Positions 47,657 through 57,536 are shown, counted from the stretch's first letter. The stretch: DNA of 64,000 bases from Sphingomonas lacusdianchii (GCF_022664395.1 NZ_JAKRET010000011.1:1-64000); one strand, 5' to 3'. The notes: generated from the letters alone by a model not told the origin. Made by a program: numbers and translations.

Positions 47657-47926
47657 TCAACCCCAGTTCATCGTCGCGGCGAAGTAACAGACTATGCCAA
47701 GTGTAACGGGCGTGGAGAGTAGGTAGAGCTTCTGCCAGCGCCACCATGTCTTTGGCAGTAGCAGCGCCGCGCCGCGGATCGTGCGGGCATCTTGCCAGAC
47801 CTTGGCCTGCCACATCTCATGAAGCGTCACCGACACTGACATGACCATGGCGATTCCGCAGCAGATACCTGCCGCCAGATAGATGGCGACCCAGTTCGCG
47901 ATCTCGACTGGCGAAAACTGAGACAT
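47657..47926 (-). CDS. Small membrane protein
   Basis: 89 residues from the ATG at 47926, with GAGG five bases upstream. Two membrane helices (WVAIYLAAGICCGIAMVMSV and LYLLSTPVTLGIVCYFAATM) flank a polar loop. Unknown family. Confidence 0.6.
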   Translation of the reverse strand: MSQFSPVEIANWVAIYLAAGICCGIAMVMSVSVTLHEMWQAKVWQDARTIRGAALLLPKTWWRWQKLYLLSTPVTLGIVCYFAATMNWG

Positions 47927-48061
47927 CCACACCTCTTTTTAAGGCCGTGCGTCGACAAACAAGCACGGATCGATTCTAGTTCCTAGAGCACCCTACTTGG
48001 CTGGGCTTAGCGCTGGGTAAACGGGACGGATACGAAATCAGCCCTGATTTAACGGGGGTAG

Positions 48062-48108
48062 AGGAAGAGCGGAGGGGGGGGAGAAAGGATGGGCTGCTCG
48101 GGTGGCCC
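48062..48108 (+). promoter_or_regulatory. G-rich tract and hairpin leader (possible member)
   Basis: GGAAGAGCGGAGGGGGGGGA lies just before the hairpin GGGC-tgctcgggtg-GCCC (48091-48108). The next start codon is at 48169. It is the same arrangement as the other G-tract leaders. Confidence 0.45.
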
Positions 48109-48168
48109 GACATTCCCTTTCGGTAATGGTTCGCCGGTACAGGCGGCCAGGTACGAGGTCCGCTCGCC

Positions 48169-48411
48169 ATGGAACGCTTCCTGCTCTTCATCCGCGACGA
48201 CGACGGTCGCGATCAAACCCACGTCCATCCCAGCGAACGATCGGCCCGCACGGCCCTAGCGGCTTATGTACGGAGCCGGTCCGAACCGAACGCCGATGTC
48301 GTCCCCCTCCACGACGACGACGCGATCGACAGCTATTTCGCCGCGCGGGACGCTGAGTATGTGATCGCGCGCCTGACGAAGACGATGCGACGCGAGGGGG
48401 ATCCGGCATGA
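48169..48411 (+). CDS. Hypothetical protein coupled to the Toprim gene
   Basis: 80 residues, starting MERFLLFIRDDDGRDQTHVH and ending TKTMRREGDPA. It is acidic in the middle (PLHDDDAIDSYFAARDAEYV). The stop overlaps the next ATG as ATGA. Unknown function. Confidence 0.65.
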   Translation: MERFLLFIRDDDGRDQTHVHPSERSARTALAAYVRSRSEPNADVVPLHDDDAIDSYFAARDAEYVIARLTKTMRREGDPA

Positions 48412-49268
48412 CCCTGATCGCCAATCGTCCGTCACAGAAGCTGGTCGACCTCGTCGGCGCGCTCGGGGGAACCTGGCACCGGAACGTCGCGACGTGCCGC
48501 TGCCCAGCGCATACGGACAAGACGCCAAGCCTGTCACTCCGACAAGGCGATCGAGGCATCCTTGTGACCTGCTTTGCGGGTTGCGACCCTGCCGACATCC
48601 TACGCGAGCTCGACCGCATACCGCTAGGCCAGCGCTATGAGCCACCCAAGGTGACCCGCGCAGGCGGCACCGCCAATATCGAGCGATTATGGAATGAGGC
48701 TCGTGGCGTGCCAGGAACCTGCGCGGAGCGCTATCTCGCGTCGCGCTTCCTGCTACCGCTGCCGACCGACATTCGCTTTCACCCGCGCTGCCCACTCGGG
48801 CCGAAGCCGCTCACCGTGTTCAAGCCAGCACTGCTCGTCGCCGTTCGCGAAGCTGACCGCCTGGTCGCTTTCCAGAGGATTTTCATCGATCCCGCAACGA
48901 GCGCCTACACCGAGAAGCAGACGCTCGGGACCCTCGGCAATGGCGCGTGGCGTGGCGGTGGTCTGGCCTCGACGATAGGGCTCGCAGAGGGTTTCGAGAG
49001 TGCCCAAGCATGGTCGCGACTGCGTGGCCTGCCCTGTTGGTCTTCGTTCGGGTCACGACGGCTCGACCTTCTGGCCATTCCATCGTCGGTCACCCGGCTG
49101 ATCCTGGCTGCGGATCGCGATCTCGCTGGGCGACGCGCTGTGGCGCGCAGCATCGAACAATATGCGTCCGACACCCTGACCGTCGTGCCGGACTTTCCGC
49201 CGGCGCCCTACAAGGATTGGGCGGAGGTGCTCGAGGCGAAAGAGAGGGGAGGGGGAGGGAGGCGGTGA
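48408..49268 (+). CDS. Toprim-domain primase-like protein
   Basis: 286 residues. A CHC2-like zinc finger comes first (CRCPAHTDKTPSLS with CFAGCD). The Toprim domain follows, with the Glu in GLAEGFESAQAW and the acidic pair in LILAADRDLAGRRA. It lacks a helicase part. Proteins of this kind prime plasmid DNA synthesis, often on the single strand that enters during conjugation. The gene end overlaps the G-rich leader of the methylase-helicase gene. Confidence 0.85.
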   Translation: MTLIANRPSQKLVDLVGALGGTWHRNVATCRCPAHTDKTPSLSLRQGDRGILVTCFAGCDPADILRELDRIPLGQRYEPPKVTRAGGTANIERLWNEARGVPGTCAERYLASRFLLPLPTDIRFHPRCPLGPKPLTVFKPALLVAVREADRLVAFQRIFIDPATSAYTEKQTLGTLGNGAWRGGGLASTIGLAEGFESAQAWSRLRGLPCWSSFGSRRLDLLAIPSSVTRLILAADRDLAGRRAVARSIEQYASDTLTVVPDFPPAPYKDWAEVLEAKERGGGGRR

Positions 49269-49285
49269 GCTGCCGGAATGGCAGC
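49239..49285 (+). promoter_or_regulatory. G-rich tract and hairpin leader before the methylase-helicase gene
   Basis: AGAGAGGGGAGGGGGAGGG is followed by the hairpin GCTGCC-ggaat-GGCAGC (49269-49285), then GGGAG and the ATG at 49305. The tract overlaps the last codons of the upstream gene and has four G-runs. Confidence 0.6.
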
Positions 49286-49304
49286 ATGACCAAGGGAGCC
49301 TTCC

Positions 49305-52300
49305 ATGTCCGACCTCCTCGACTTGCCGCCTGTCACCGACCGACCGGCCGCGCTCACGATCGCGCTCGCACTGGCGTCTGGCGAGCCGATCACGCGGCGC
49401 GCGCTCAACAACGCCATGACGGCTGCGTTCGGAGGCACCGACGCGGAGGGCCGTTGGACCCAGCGCGACAGCTTCGAGATGCTGGAACACGCTTTGGCGC
49501 TGCACGTCGCCAAGCAGCCCTATCCACTGGCTGACATCGCCGGCGTGACGCATGCCGCAGCGTTGATGGAACGGCTCCCGACGCAAACCGTGCGCAGCGA
49601 GGAGCAGATCGAGCTGCAGCAGTTTTCGACGCCGATCGATATCGGCGCGCTCGCAGCGGTCATGGCTGCGATCGGACCGGACGACATCGTGCTGGAACCG
49701 AGCGCCGGCAATGGGCTGCTTGCGGTTCAGGTGCCGCATCATGCCGGCCTGCAACTGAACGAGATCGATCCGCGCCGTCGAGAACGCCTCGCCAGCGTCT
49801 TCCCGAATGCCATCATCACCGGCCACGATGGGGCTGCGCTCGTGAGCCTCCATGCCTCGTTGGAACGGCCTACCGTCGTTCTGATGAACCCGCCGTTCTC
49901 GCGCAGCATTGGCCGCGGCGCCGACAATCTCGCGGCACTCCGCCATCTGCAGGCGGCAATCCGCCGCGTTTCGATGGGTGGTCGGATTGTCGCAATCATG
50001 CCCGATTGGTTCGCGCCGAGCGCGCAACTGAAAGCTGCCTATGAAGCGGTGCTCACCGGCTGCACCGTCCGCACGTCGCTGCGGCTCGAAAGCTGCTACC
50101 GCAAGCATGGCACCGACATCGCGGTGCGGCTCTACGTCATCGACAAGGTGGATGGGGGTACGTCGCACACCGTCATCCAGCGTCGTTCCGTCCTCGACTT
50201 CCTCGACGTGGTAGAGGTGCCTGCCCGAGCCGAGCTGGTGTCGGAAACACGGAGCGCGAGGGCTCCCGCTGCCGCGGTAAGTCTCTTCGGTGCCGCACGC
50301 ACCGCGAAGCCGGCCGTGGCACGCACCTACCACAAGCCGGTTCGTAACGCCGTTCTGCCGGTCGGCTATACGACCCTGTCAGCTCCGGCACCGCTCGCAG
50401 ACCAGGTCGGAGTGTATCTTCCCTATCGTCCGAGCCGCATCGTCTTCGACGCGGCCGGCGAGCACCCGACGGCGCTGGTAGAATCGGTCGCGATGGGCTC
50501 GATCCCGGCACCGGTCCCTGCCCATATCCCGCACCTTCCCGAGCGCACCGTGTCGGAACGGATGCTGTCCTCGTCGCAGCTCGAAACCGTGATTTATGCT
50601 GGACACGCATGGTCGCAGATGCTCCCGGGGATGTTCAAGCCAGACAAGGAGGGCGTTGGCCTCACCCTGAACGAGGACGGCCGCAGCTACCGGAAGGGCT
50701 TCTTCCTCGGCGATGGAACCGGCGCGGGTAAGGGGCGACAGGTGGCCGCGTGCATTCTCGACAGCTGGCTGCAGGGCCGCAGACGCCACATCTGGGTGAC
50801 CAAGAACGAGCCGCTCCTTGAGGATGCGCGGCGCGATTGGTCCGCCCTGGGCGGTATGGCGGGCGATGTGCAGCCGGTCTCTAACTGGAAGATCGACGAG
50901 GCGATCCGCCTCGAAGAGGGCGTCCTGTTCGTCACCTATCCGACGCTGCGCTCGATGCGGACCGAGAGCAGCCGCCTGCAGCAGATCCTAGACTGGGCGG
51001 GGCCTGATTTCGACGGTGTCATCGCGTTTGACGAGGCCCACGAGATGGGCGGCGTAGCGGGCGGCGAGGGTGCGCTCGGCAAGAAGGATGGGTCGCAGCA
51101 GGGTATCTGCGGCGTCCTTTTGCAGAACCATCTCCCGGACGCCCGCGTTCTGTACGCGTCCGCGACGGGCGCATCCGACGTGAACAATCTCGCCTATGCG
51201 GTCCGGCTTGGCTTGTGGGGGCCGGAGACGGCGTTCGCCGGTCGCGAGACGTTCATCGCCGAGATCCGGAAAGGTGGCATCGCTGCCATGGAGCTCGTCG
51301 CCCGCGATCTGAAAGCGCTCGGGCTCTACACGGCCAGGGCGCTCAGCTTCGCAGGCGTCGAATACGACGTCCTCAAGCACGAGCTGACGCCGCTGCAGAT
51401 CGAGATCTACGACACCTATGCGCAGGCCTGGAGCGTGATCCATCAGAACATGGAGGCGGCGCTCGAGTTTACCAACGTCGTCGACGGCCTCGAAGGCGGG
51501 ACGCTCAACAGCGGCGCAAAAGCGGCCGCCCGGTCGCGCCTCGAATCCTGCAAGCAGCGGTTCTTCGGTCAGGTCCTTCTCGCGATGAAACTCCCGACGG
51601 TCATCGCCGCGGTGGAACAGCACCTGAAGGCTGGGCAATCGGTCGTGCTTCAGCTGGTGACCACCGCCGAAGCGATCCTCGATCGCCGGCTCAACCAGAT
51701 GTCGGCAGAGGAGCGCGCCGATCCCACGATCGACCTGTCGCCCACCGAGTATATCGCCGACTATCTGCAGCGCGCGTTCCCGACGCGCCAGATGGAAACC
51801 TATACCGACGATACCGGCACCGCGCGATCGCGGCCGATGGCAGACGAGGCTGGCAACCCCGTCTACAATCCCGACGCCATCGCCGCCCGTGAAGCCATGC
51901 TCGAACACATCTGCGGGCTTCCGCCGATCAAGTCCGCGCTCGACGCCTTGATCGAGCACTTCGGCACCGACCACGTCGCCGAAGTGACAGGCCGATCCAA
52001 ACGGCTCGTTTGCACCTCCGAGGGGCGCCAGAAGGTCGAAACCCGATCAGCTCGGTCGAGCCAGGTTGAGGCTGCGGCCTTCATGACCGGCACCAAGCGC
52101 GTGCTGGTCTTTTCCGACGCTGGAGGGACGGGACGATCCTATCACGCCAGCCTCGACGCCAAGAACCAAGAGCAGCGCGTTCACTTCCTTCTGGAGCCGG
52201 GCTGGCGCGCTGATCGAGCGATCCAGGGGCTCGGCCGCACGCATCGCACCCATCAAGCCTCGACCCCGCTATTTCGACCGGTCACGACAGACTGCAAGGG

Positions 52301-53522
52301 CGAGCTCCGCTTCACCTCGACGATCGCACGACGGCTCGATAGCCTCGGCGCGCTGACACGCGGGCAGCGCCAGACCGGCGGGCAGAACCTTTTCGACCCG
52401 GCTGACAACCTCGAGAGCGAATACGCCAAGGACGCGCTCGTTACGTGGTTCCACCTCCTCGACAAAGGTAAGCTGACCAGCACGACTCTTGACGACTTCT
52501 GCGCGCGCACCGGGCTTGAGCTCTACGACAGCGACGGGTGTCTGAAGGAAGAGCTGCCTCCTATCCAGCGCTGGCTCAATCGCCTTCTGGCCCTGCCGAT
52601 CGGATTGCAGAACGTGATCTTCGACGAGTTCCTGTCTCTCGTCGAAACGCGTGTCGCTGCAGCCCGGGAAGCGGGTACGCTCGACGTTGGCGTTGAAACT
52701 ATCACCGCGGACACCGCTACAGTGGTCGATGATACGCTGCTTCGCACCGACCCGCTTTCGGGCGCGACGTCCCATCTCCTCACCATCGAGATCGCGCGCA
52801 AAAAGACGCCGATTTCCTTGGAGCGCATCCTCACGACGGCGCAGTGGGCCGGCGATGCGGCCTTCGTCATGAACGGGCGGTCGGGCAAAGTCGCGTTGCA
52901 GCTACACGCTCGCCCGTGGATGGACGAACAGGGGCAGCCGATCCCTCGGCTCGAACTGCAGCGCCCGTGCCGGCGTGAATATATCGGCGAGTCCGACCTG
53001 CTCGAGTCCGCTTGGGACGTGATCGATCGCGCCACGTTCGAGACCAAGTGGGCCGAAGAGGTCGCTGACCTGGCTGGACAGACCGAGGTCGAGACAATCC
53101 GCCTCGCGACGGGCCTGCTTCTGCCGATCTGGTCGGCACTCCCGTCCGATCATCTCGCGGTGAACCGTATCGTCGACGGACAAGGCAACTCGTGGCTCGG
53201 CCGCCTCGTGTTCGACCAGCACGTCGTCCAGCTCTACACCAAGCTTGGGATTGCGAAGAGCGAGGACCTGCCTGTCGAGGCAATCGCACATTCGGTCCTG
53301 TCGGGCCGCAGCGTCGATGTGGTCCGGCCTTTCGAGATGACGATCCGCCGTTCTTTCGTGAACGGTGCGCAGCGGATCGAGATAGAGCGCGCTCCCGCTC
53401 AGCAACTTGCCTACCTCAAGGCGCTGGGATGCTTCACGGAAATCATCGCCTATCGGACGCGCGTATTCGTACCGGTCGGCGAGGCCAGCACGATCCTCGA
53501 GAAGCTCCTCAAGGCGGCATGA
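49305..53522 (+). CDS. Methyltransferase-helicase fusion of the strawberry notch/DarB type
   Basis: 1405 residues. The N-terminal SAM-dependent methylase has motif I VLEPSAGNGLLA (about 130) and the amino-methylase motif IV NPPF (about 195). The SF2 helicase part has Walker A GTGAGKGRQ (about 470), the DEAH box FDEAHEMGGV (about 575) and a late LGRTHRTHQ motif VI. Phage P1 DarB, which has the same design, protects entering DNA from type I restriction. A similar antirestriction role at plasmid entry is likely but is inference. Confidence 0.9.
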   Translation: MSDLLDLPPVTDRPAALTIALALASGEPITRRALNNAMTAAFGGTDAEGRWTQRDSFEMLEHALALHVAKQPYPLADIAGVTHAAALMERLPTQTVRSEEQIELQQFSTPIDIGALAAVMAAIGPDDIVLEPSAGNGLLAVQVPHHAGLQLNEIDPRRRERLASVFPNAIITGHDGAALVSLHASLERPTVVLMNPPFSRSIGRGADNLAALRHLQAAIRRVSMGGRIVAIMPDWFAPSAQLKAAYEAVLTGCTVRTSLRLESCYRKHGTDIAVRLYVIDKVDGGTSHTVIQRRSVLDFLDVVEVPARAELVSETRSARAPAAAVSLFGAARTAKPAVARTYHKPVRNAVLPVGYTTLSAPAPLADQVGVYLPYRPSRIVFDAAGEHPTALVESVAMGSIPAPVPAHIPHLPERTVSERMLSSSQLETVIYAGHAWSQMLPGMFKPDKEGVGLTLNEDGRSYRKGFFLGDGTGAGKGRQVAACILDSWLQGRRRHIWVTKNEPLLEDARRDWSALGGMAGDVQPVSNWKIDEAIRLEEGVLFVTYPTLRSMRTESSRLQQILDWAGPDFDGVIAFDEAHEMGGVAGGEGALGKKDGSQQGICGVLLQNHLPDARVLYASATGASDVNNLAYAVRLGLWGPETAFAGRETFIAEIRKGGIAAMELVARDLKALGLYTARALSFAGVEYDVLKHELTPLQIEIYDTYAQAWSVIHQNMEAALEFTNVVDGLEGGTLNSGAKAAARSRLESCKQRFFGQVLLAMKLPTVIAAVEQHLKAGQSVVLQLVTTAEAILDRRLNQMSAEERADPTIDLSPTEYIADYLQRAFPTRQMETYTDDTGTARSRPMADEAGNPVYNPDAIAAREAMLEHICGLPPIKSALDALIEHFGTDHVAEVTGRSKRLVCTSEGRQKVETRSARSSQVEAAAFMTGTKRVLVFSDAGGTGRSYHASLDAKNQEQRVHFLLEPGWRADRAIQGLGRTHRTHQASTPLFRPVTTDCKGELRFTSTIARRLDSLGALTRGQRQTGGQNLFDPADNLESEYAKDALVTWFHLLDKGKLTSTTLDDFCARTGLELYDSDGCLKEELPPIQRWLNRLLALPIGLQNVIFDEFLSLVETRVAAAREAGTLDVGVETITADTATVVDDTLLRTDPLSGATSHLLTIEIARKKTPISLERILTTAQWAGDAAFVMNGRSGKVALQLHARPWMDEQGQPIPRLELQRPCRREYIGESDLLESAWDVIDRATFETKWAEEVADLAGQTEVETIRLATGLLLPIWSALPSDHLAVNRIVDGQGNSWLGRLVFDQHVVQLYTKLGIAKSEDLPVEAIAHSVLSGRSVDVVRPFEMTIRRSFVNGAQRIEIERAPAQQLAYLKALGCFTEIIAYRTRVFVPVGEASTILEKLLKAA

Positions 53523-53565
53523 AGGTTGGCCGATCCTACCCATAACGGGCGGACCGGCCACCCAA

Positions 53566-54063
53566 TCAGGCTTCGGCCGTTTCCGCAGCCTTCTTGGTCC
53601 GGCGCGGCTTGCTGACCGGAGCCTCGGCCGCTGCAGCACCCGGCTTCTGACCAGGCTTGCGTCCGAGACCGATCTTCTTGGCCATATCCCGACGGGCTTC
53701 GCTGTAGGCTTCCGCGACCATCGGATAATCGGCCTTCAGCCCGTAGCGCTGACGATAATCATCCGGGGTCAAGCCGTGACCCGCAAGATGACGGCGCAGC
53801 GTCTTGTACGGCTTTCCATCGATCATGCTGACGATGTGGTCCTTGCTCGCCAGCGACTTCCGCACCGACACAGCCGGCGTATATTCAGCGGCAGCAGGCT
53901 CGGCGCTCGCCTCATTCGGGCCGGCGCCTAGTGTCGCGACCGCTTCGTGCATCGCTTTCAGGAAAGCTGGAACATCGTCGGCCGAGGTCCGTGTATTCGG
54001 GTTCGATAGCCACGCGATCGTCAGCTCGGTCGCCAGTTCGACGGGGTTCGTATCTTCGCTCAT
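53566..54063 (-). CDS. MucR/Ros-family regulator without the zinc cysteines
   Basis: 165 residues. The family text is clear (KDHIVSMIDGKPYKTLRRHL then HGLTPDDYRQRYGLKADYPM, followed by ARRDMAKKIGLGRK). The two Cys that start the Ros zinc finger are replaced (IVSMIDG), while the His pair of RRHLAGHG remains. Some rhizobial homologues lack zinc yet still bind DNA. It is divergent from the ParB-like gene, and its promoter region holds a LexA-like box and a G-rich leader. Confidence 0.88.
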   Translation of the reverse strand: MSEDTNPVELATELTIAWLSNPNTRTSADDVPAFLKAMHEAVATLGAGPNEASAEPAAAEYTPAVSVRKSLASKDHIVSMIDGKPYKTLRRHLAGHGLTPDDYRQRYGLKADYPMVAEAYSEARRDMAKKIGLGRKPGQKPGAAAAEAPVSKPRRTKKAAETAEA

Positions 54064-54140
54064 CTTGGATCCCGATAGTCAGGGGAAGGTCGCGGGCGCG
54101 ACGTCACCTTCATAGCCCGGAGCGCCCACGCGGCAACACT

Positions 54141-54155
54141 GAACGGGCCAGGAAC
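54141..54155 (+). promoter_or_regulatory. LexA-like direct repeat upstream of the ParB-like gene
   Basis: GAAC-gggccag-GAAC has the same form as the imuA box. A nearby dyad GGAAC-atgtcac-GTTCC (54151-54167) overlaps it. A chance match is possible at this window size. Confidence 0.4.
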
Positions 54156-54183
54156 ATGTCACGTTCCAAAGCAGCCGGAGCCA

Positions 54184-54236
54184 AGGAGAGAAGGGGGGAG
54201 GGAGCTGGTGTCCGGCAAGAATGTCGGATGCTCAGC
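54184..54236 (+). promoter_or_regulatory. G-rich tract and hairpin leader before the ParB-like gene
   Basis: AGGAGAGAAGGGGGGAGGG is followed directly by an extended hairpin (GCTGGTGTCCG with CGGATGCTCAGC, 54204-54236), then AAGGG and the ATG at 54254. The stretch before it, AGCCGGAGCC, recurs in front of the 58966 copy in similar form. Confidence 0.6.
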
Positions 54237-54253
54237 AATAAGGGTGATTTCCC

Positions 54254-56515
54254 ATGATCCAGTCCGTCAAGCTGTCGAAGCTCGTCCCCTCCGACGTCAA
54301 TGTCCGCAAGCGTCGTGCCGACAAGGCCGAGAGCTTCGCCGCGAGCATCTCCGCACGCGGCATCCTCCAGAACCTTATCGTGACGCCGCTGAAGAAGCCG
54401 CGCGGTCACTTCGGCATCGTCGCCGGCGAAAGCCGCTACCGGGGCCTGATGCTCCTGGTCGAACGTGGTGAGATCAACGCCGACGACTATGACGTGCCGG
54501 TCAAGCTGATGACGGGCCCCGAGAGCGAACTGTCCGAAGTCTCGCTGGTCGAGAATTTCCAGCGCGACGCGATGAACCCGGCCGACGAGTGCCGCGGCTT
54601 CCAGATCATCCAGTCTCAGGGCGGCGACATCGATGGTATCGCCCGTCGGTTCGGCGTGACCCGCCGCTTCGTGGAAGGGCGTCTGCGGCTTGCCGACCTC
54701 GCAGAGCCGATCTTCGATGCGCTCGCCGACGAGAAGATCAGCCTCGAGATGGCCAAGGCATACGGCTCGACTGCCAGCCATGACCGCCAGCTGAAGGTCT
54801 GGAATACCTACGGCAACAGCAGCTACTACAACGCCGACATGATCCGTCGCATGATCGCCAACGACGACATGCGCAGCAACGATCCGGTCGCGTTGCTTGT
54901 TGGCGCGGACGCCTACGAAGCGGCCGGCGGTATCATCGAGCGCGAGCTCTTCAGCGAGGGTGACGATCGCTGGTCGAACCCCGAAATCGTCCAGAAGCTC
55001 GCGGCCGAGAAGATGGAAGCGGAAGCGAAGCGCATCGGCGACGAGCGCGGCCTCGCTTGGATCCGACCCGTCGCATCGAACAGCACCTACGATGCGGCCC
55101 GCGGCCTCTATCCGGTGACCCTGCCGACCGAGCCGATGACCGAGGAGCAGGGCGCCCGCGCCGTCGAGATCGAGGCGTTGCTGGAGCCGCTGCAGGAGCA
55201 GCTCGAAAGCGGCACGCTGGCCGATGAGGCGTACATCGCGATCGAGGAGCAGTACGACGCGCTCGCTGCGGAACTGCATGCCCTTGAAAATCGGCCGGGA
55301 ATGATGCCCCCCGAACTCGCGTCGCGTGTCGGCACGTTCCTCACGCTGTCGCACGCGGGCGAGATGGTGCTCGACGACACCTTCTACAGCGAGACGCCTC
55401 TGACGGTCACGATGGTCGAGCCCGATGCGATTGATGACGTCGCTGGCGAGGCTGATGGTGAGCACGGTGACGCGACCAGCGATGACGACGGCGAGATCAC
55501 GCCACGTGGTATCCAGACCCCGACCTTCCGCATCGAGGAGGGCACTGGACGATCGAGCTTCCGGGGCAGCACCACCGCGATCGTCGAGCCCGACCGCGCC
55601 GCCCCCGGCGGCAAGCAGATGAGCCAGGTGCTGCTCGACCAGCTCGCCATCCAGCGTCGCGACGTGCTCGGCGCGGCATTGCAGGCGAACCCCGGTCTCG
55701 CGCTGGACTATATGATCTTCGCCATGATCGAAGCGCGGAGCCATCGCGGCACCGGCAACGGCACGACGATCCGCGCCGCGCTGCCGCAGGATCCGGTATT
55801 GGCGAATAACGTGCCTAACTCGCGTGCGCGGGATTATCTCGCTGAGGTCCACGACAGTCTGGATGCGACCTGGACCGAGGCAACCAACAAGGTCGCTCGC
55901 TTCGAGGCGTTCCGAGTGCTGGCCGACGAGACGAAGGCGGCCTGGATGGCATGGATCGTCGCGACGTCGTTCGAGGCCAAGGAAGGCTACGGCGCAACCC
56001 AGCAGATCCCGCTCCAGAACCGCCTCGCCACGATCCTCGAGATCGACGTTGCCAGCTGGTGGCGCCCCACGTCGGAGAATTTCTTCGACCGCGTTCCCAA
56101 GGGCGCACTGTTGTCGCTCCTCGACGAGGTCGGCGGTCCTGCGCTGACGAGCCGTCACGCGAGCAGCAAGAAGCCGGACATCTCGGCGTCGTGTCAGAAA
56201 CTCTTCGCCGGTGACGCGATCGTCGAAACCGAGATCAAGGACAAGGCGCTCGCCTGGGTGCCCTCGGCGATGCGGTTTAATGACAAGCCGTCGGACGAGC
56301 TGGCCGAGGACGATGGCCAGGACGAGCTTGCCGGGCTGATCGGCGACGGCGAAGGCGAAGACGACGACCTCGGCGCACTGATCGCCGGCGGGGACGGTGA
56401 ACCCATCGGAGAAGACCAGACCGCCGACGTCGGCGACGGTAGCAGCACGGCGGAGCTCCCGCACCCGGATCATCAGAACGACGACACGACCGACCATCTG
56501 GTCGCGGCCGAGTAA
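54254..56515 (+). CDS. Large ParB-like nuclease-domain protein
   Basis: 753 residues, much longer than partition ParB (about 300). The N-terminal ParB domain has SVKLSKLVPSDVNVRKRRAD, FGIVAGESRYRGLMLL and SLVENFQRDAMNPADE. An HTH follows in IDGIARRFGVTRRFVEGRLR. The C-terminal part has helical repeats and a strongly acidic end. No ParA gene is adjacent, so a role other than partition, for example in establishment or DNA processing, is likely. A terminator follows. Confidence 0.88.
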   Translation: MIQSVKLSKLVPSDVNVRKRRADKAESFAASISARGILQNLIVTPLKKPRGHFGIVAGESRYRGLMLLVERGEINADDYDVPVKLMTGPESELSEVSLVENFQRDAMNPADECRGFQIIQSQGGDIDGIARRFGVTRRFVEGRLRLADLAEPIFDALADEKISLEMAKAYGSTASHDRQLKVWNTYGNSSYYNADMIRRMIANDDMRSNDPVALLVGADAYEAAGGIIERELFSEGDDRWSNPEIVQKLAAEKMEAEAKRIGDERGLAWIRPVASNSTYDAARGLYPVTLPTEPMTEEQGARAVEIEALLEPLQEQLESGTLADEAYIAIEEQYDALAAELHALENRPGMMPPELASRVGTFLTLSHAGEMVLDDTFYSETPLTVTMVEPDAIDDVAGEADGEHGDATSDDDGEITPRGIQTPTFRIEEGTGRSSFRGSTTAIVEPDRAAPGGKQMSQVLLDQLAIQRRDVLGAALQANPGLALDYMIFAMIEARSHRGTGNGTTIRAALPQDPVLANNVPNSRARDYLAEVHDSLDATWTEATNKVARFEAFRVLADETKAAWMAWIVATSFEAKEGYGATQQIPLQNRLATILEIDVASWWRPTSENFFDRVPKGALLSLLDEVGGPALTSRHASSKKPDISASCQKLFAGDAIVETEIKDKALAWVPSAMRFNDKPSDELAEDDGQDELAGLIGDGEGEDDDLGALIAGGDGEPIGEDQTADVGDGSSTAELPHPDHQNDDTTDHLVAAE

Positions 56516-56538
56516 CAGCACACCCGCTGGGCAACCTC

Positions 56539-56579
56539 GCTGCCGGCGCTGCCTCACCGCAGCGTCGGCAGCTTCTTTT
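56539..56579 (+). terminator. Rho-independent terminator
   Basis: A long stem (GCTGCCGGCGCTG with CAGCGTCGGCAGC) is followed by TTCTTTT. It is placed 23 bases after the ParB-like stop and before ardC. Confidence 0.88.
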
Positions 56580-56603
56580 CACGTCCATTCGAGGAGCCGC
56601 GCC

Positions 56604-57512
56604 ATGCCCGCAGGCACTCGCGACATCGCGGCCGCAATTACCGACACCATCATCGCCAAGCTCGAGGCCGGCACCGTTCCATGGCAGCGTCCGTGGTCGG
56701 TGACCGGAGAAGGTGGGCGCCCGCTCCGCCACGAGGGGACTCCGTACCTCGGAATTAACTCGATCTGGCTATGGGCGATGGCCGACTTCCTCGGCTTCAA
56801 AAGCCGCTACTGGATGACGGCGCGTCAGGCCGAGGAGCTTGGCGGACTCGTCCGCCGTGAGGCGCAGCCATCGTTCTCTGTTTACAGCTCCACCTTCCGC
56901 AAGAAGGCGCAACCGAACCTGCTCGGCCTGTCGGCCGACAAGGTGATCCGATTCTTGCGCTCGTACACCGTCTTCAATGCCGACGAGATCGAAGGCCTCC
57001 CCAGCTACTTCTATGCCCGGCCCGTCCCACCGACCCCTGCGCTGTTGTCCGCGCGACAGGATCGCATTGACGCCTTCTTCTCGGCTATACCGTCGCGAGT
57101 GCGTCGGGGCGGCGACCGAGCTTTCTTCAGCCCGACTTTCGACTTCATTCAGATGCCGCACGCCGGCAGCTTCAAGTCCGCCGACGCCCATGCCTCTATC
57201 TTTGCGCATGAGCACGCTCACTGGACCGGGCATCAGTCTCGCTTGGATCGAACATTCGGTAAGAAATTTGGTGACAAGGCTTACGCGCTCGAAGAGCTGG
57301 TCGCCGAACTAACAGGAGCAATGGTGTGTAGCGATCTTGGTCTTCCATCCGAGATACACGATAGCCATGCAAACTACATCGGTGATTGGCTGCGTATGCT
57401 TCGGGCGGACAAGAGCGCGATATTCGTCGCCGCCACAAAGGCCGAGCAAGCCTTTGCATATCTTCGCGCCTTTTCGGCTGAGGCCATACATCCGGCGAAG
57501 CTGGCAGCATGA
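56604..57512 (+). CDS. ardC: ArdC-family antirestriction protein
   Basis: 302 residues from the ATG at 56604, with GAGGAG upstream. The N-terminal ssDNA-binding domain shows DTIIAKLEAGTVPWQRPW and YLGINSIWLWAMA. The C-terminal metallopeptidase-like domain has FAHEHAHWTGHQSRLDR with a following EELVAELTGA. ArdC coats and shields incoming single-stranded plasmid DNA from restriction. It fits with the DarB-like gene upstream. Confidence 0.94.
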   Translation: MPAGTRDIAAAITDTIIAKLEAGTVPWQRPWSVTGEGGRPLRHEGTPYLGINSIWLWAMADFLGFKSRYWMTARQAEELGGLVRREAQPSFSVYSSTFRKKAQPNLLGLSADKVIRFLRSYTVFNADEIEGLPSYFYARPVPPTPALLSARQDRIDAFFSAIPSRVRRGGDRAFFSPTFDFIQMPHAGSFKSADAHASIFAHEHAHWTGHQSRLDRTFGKKFGDKAYALEELVAELTGAMVCSDLGLPSEIHDSHANYIGDWLRMLRADKSAIFVAATKAEQAFAYLRAFSAEAIHPAKLAA

Positions 57513-57536
57513 CCCATTCTCACAGGAGAACCCGCC

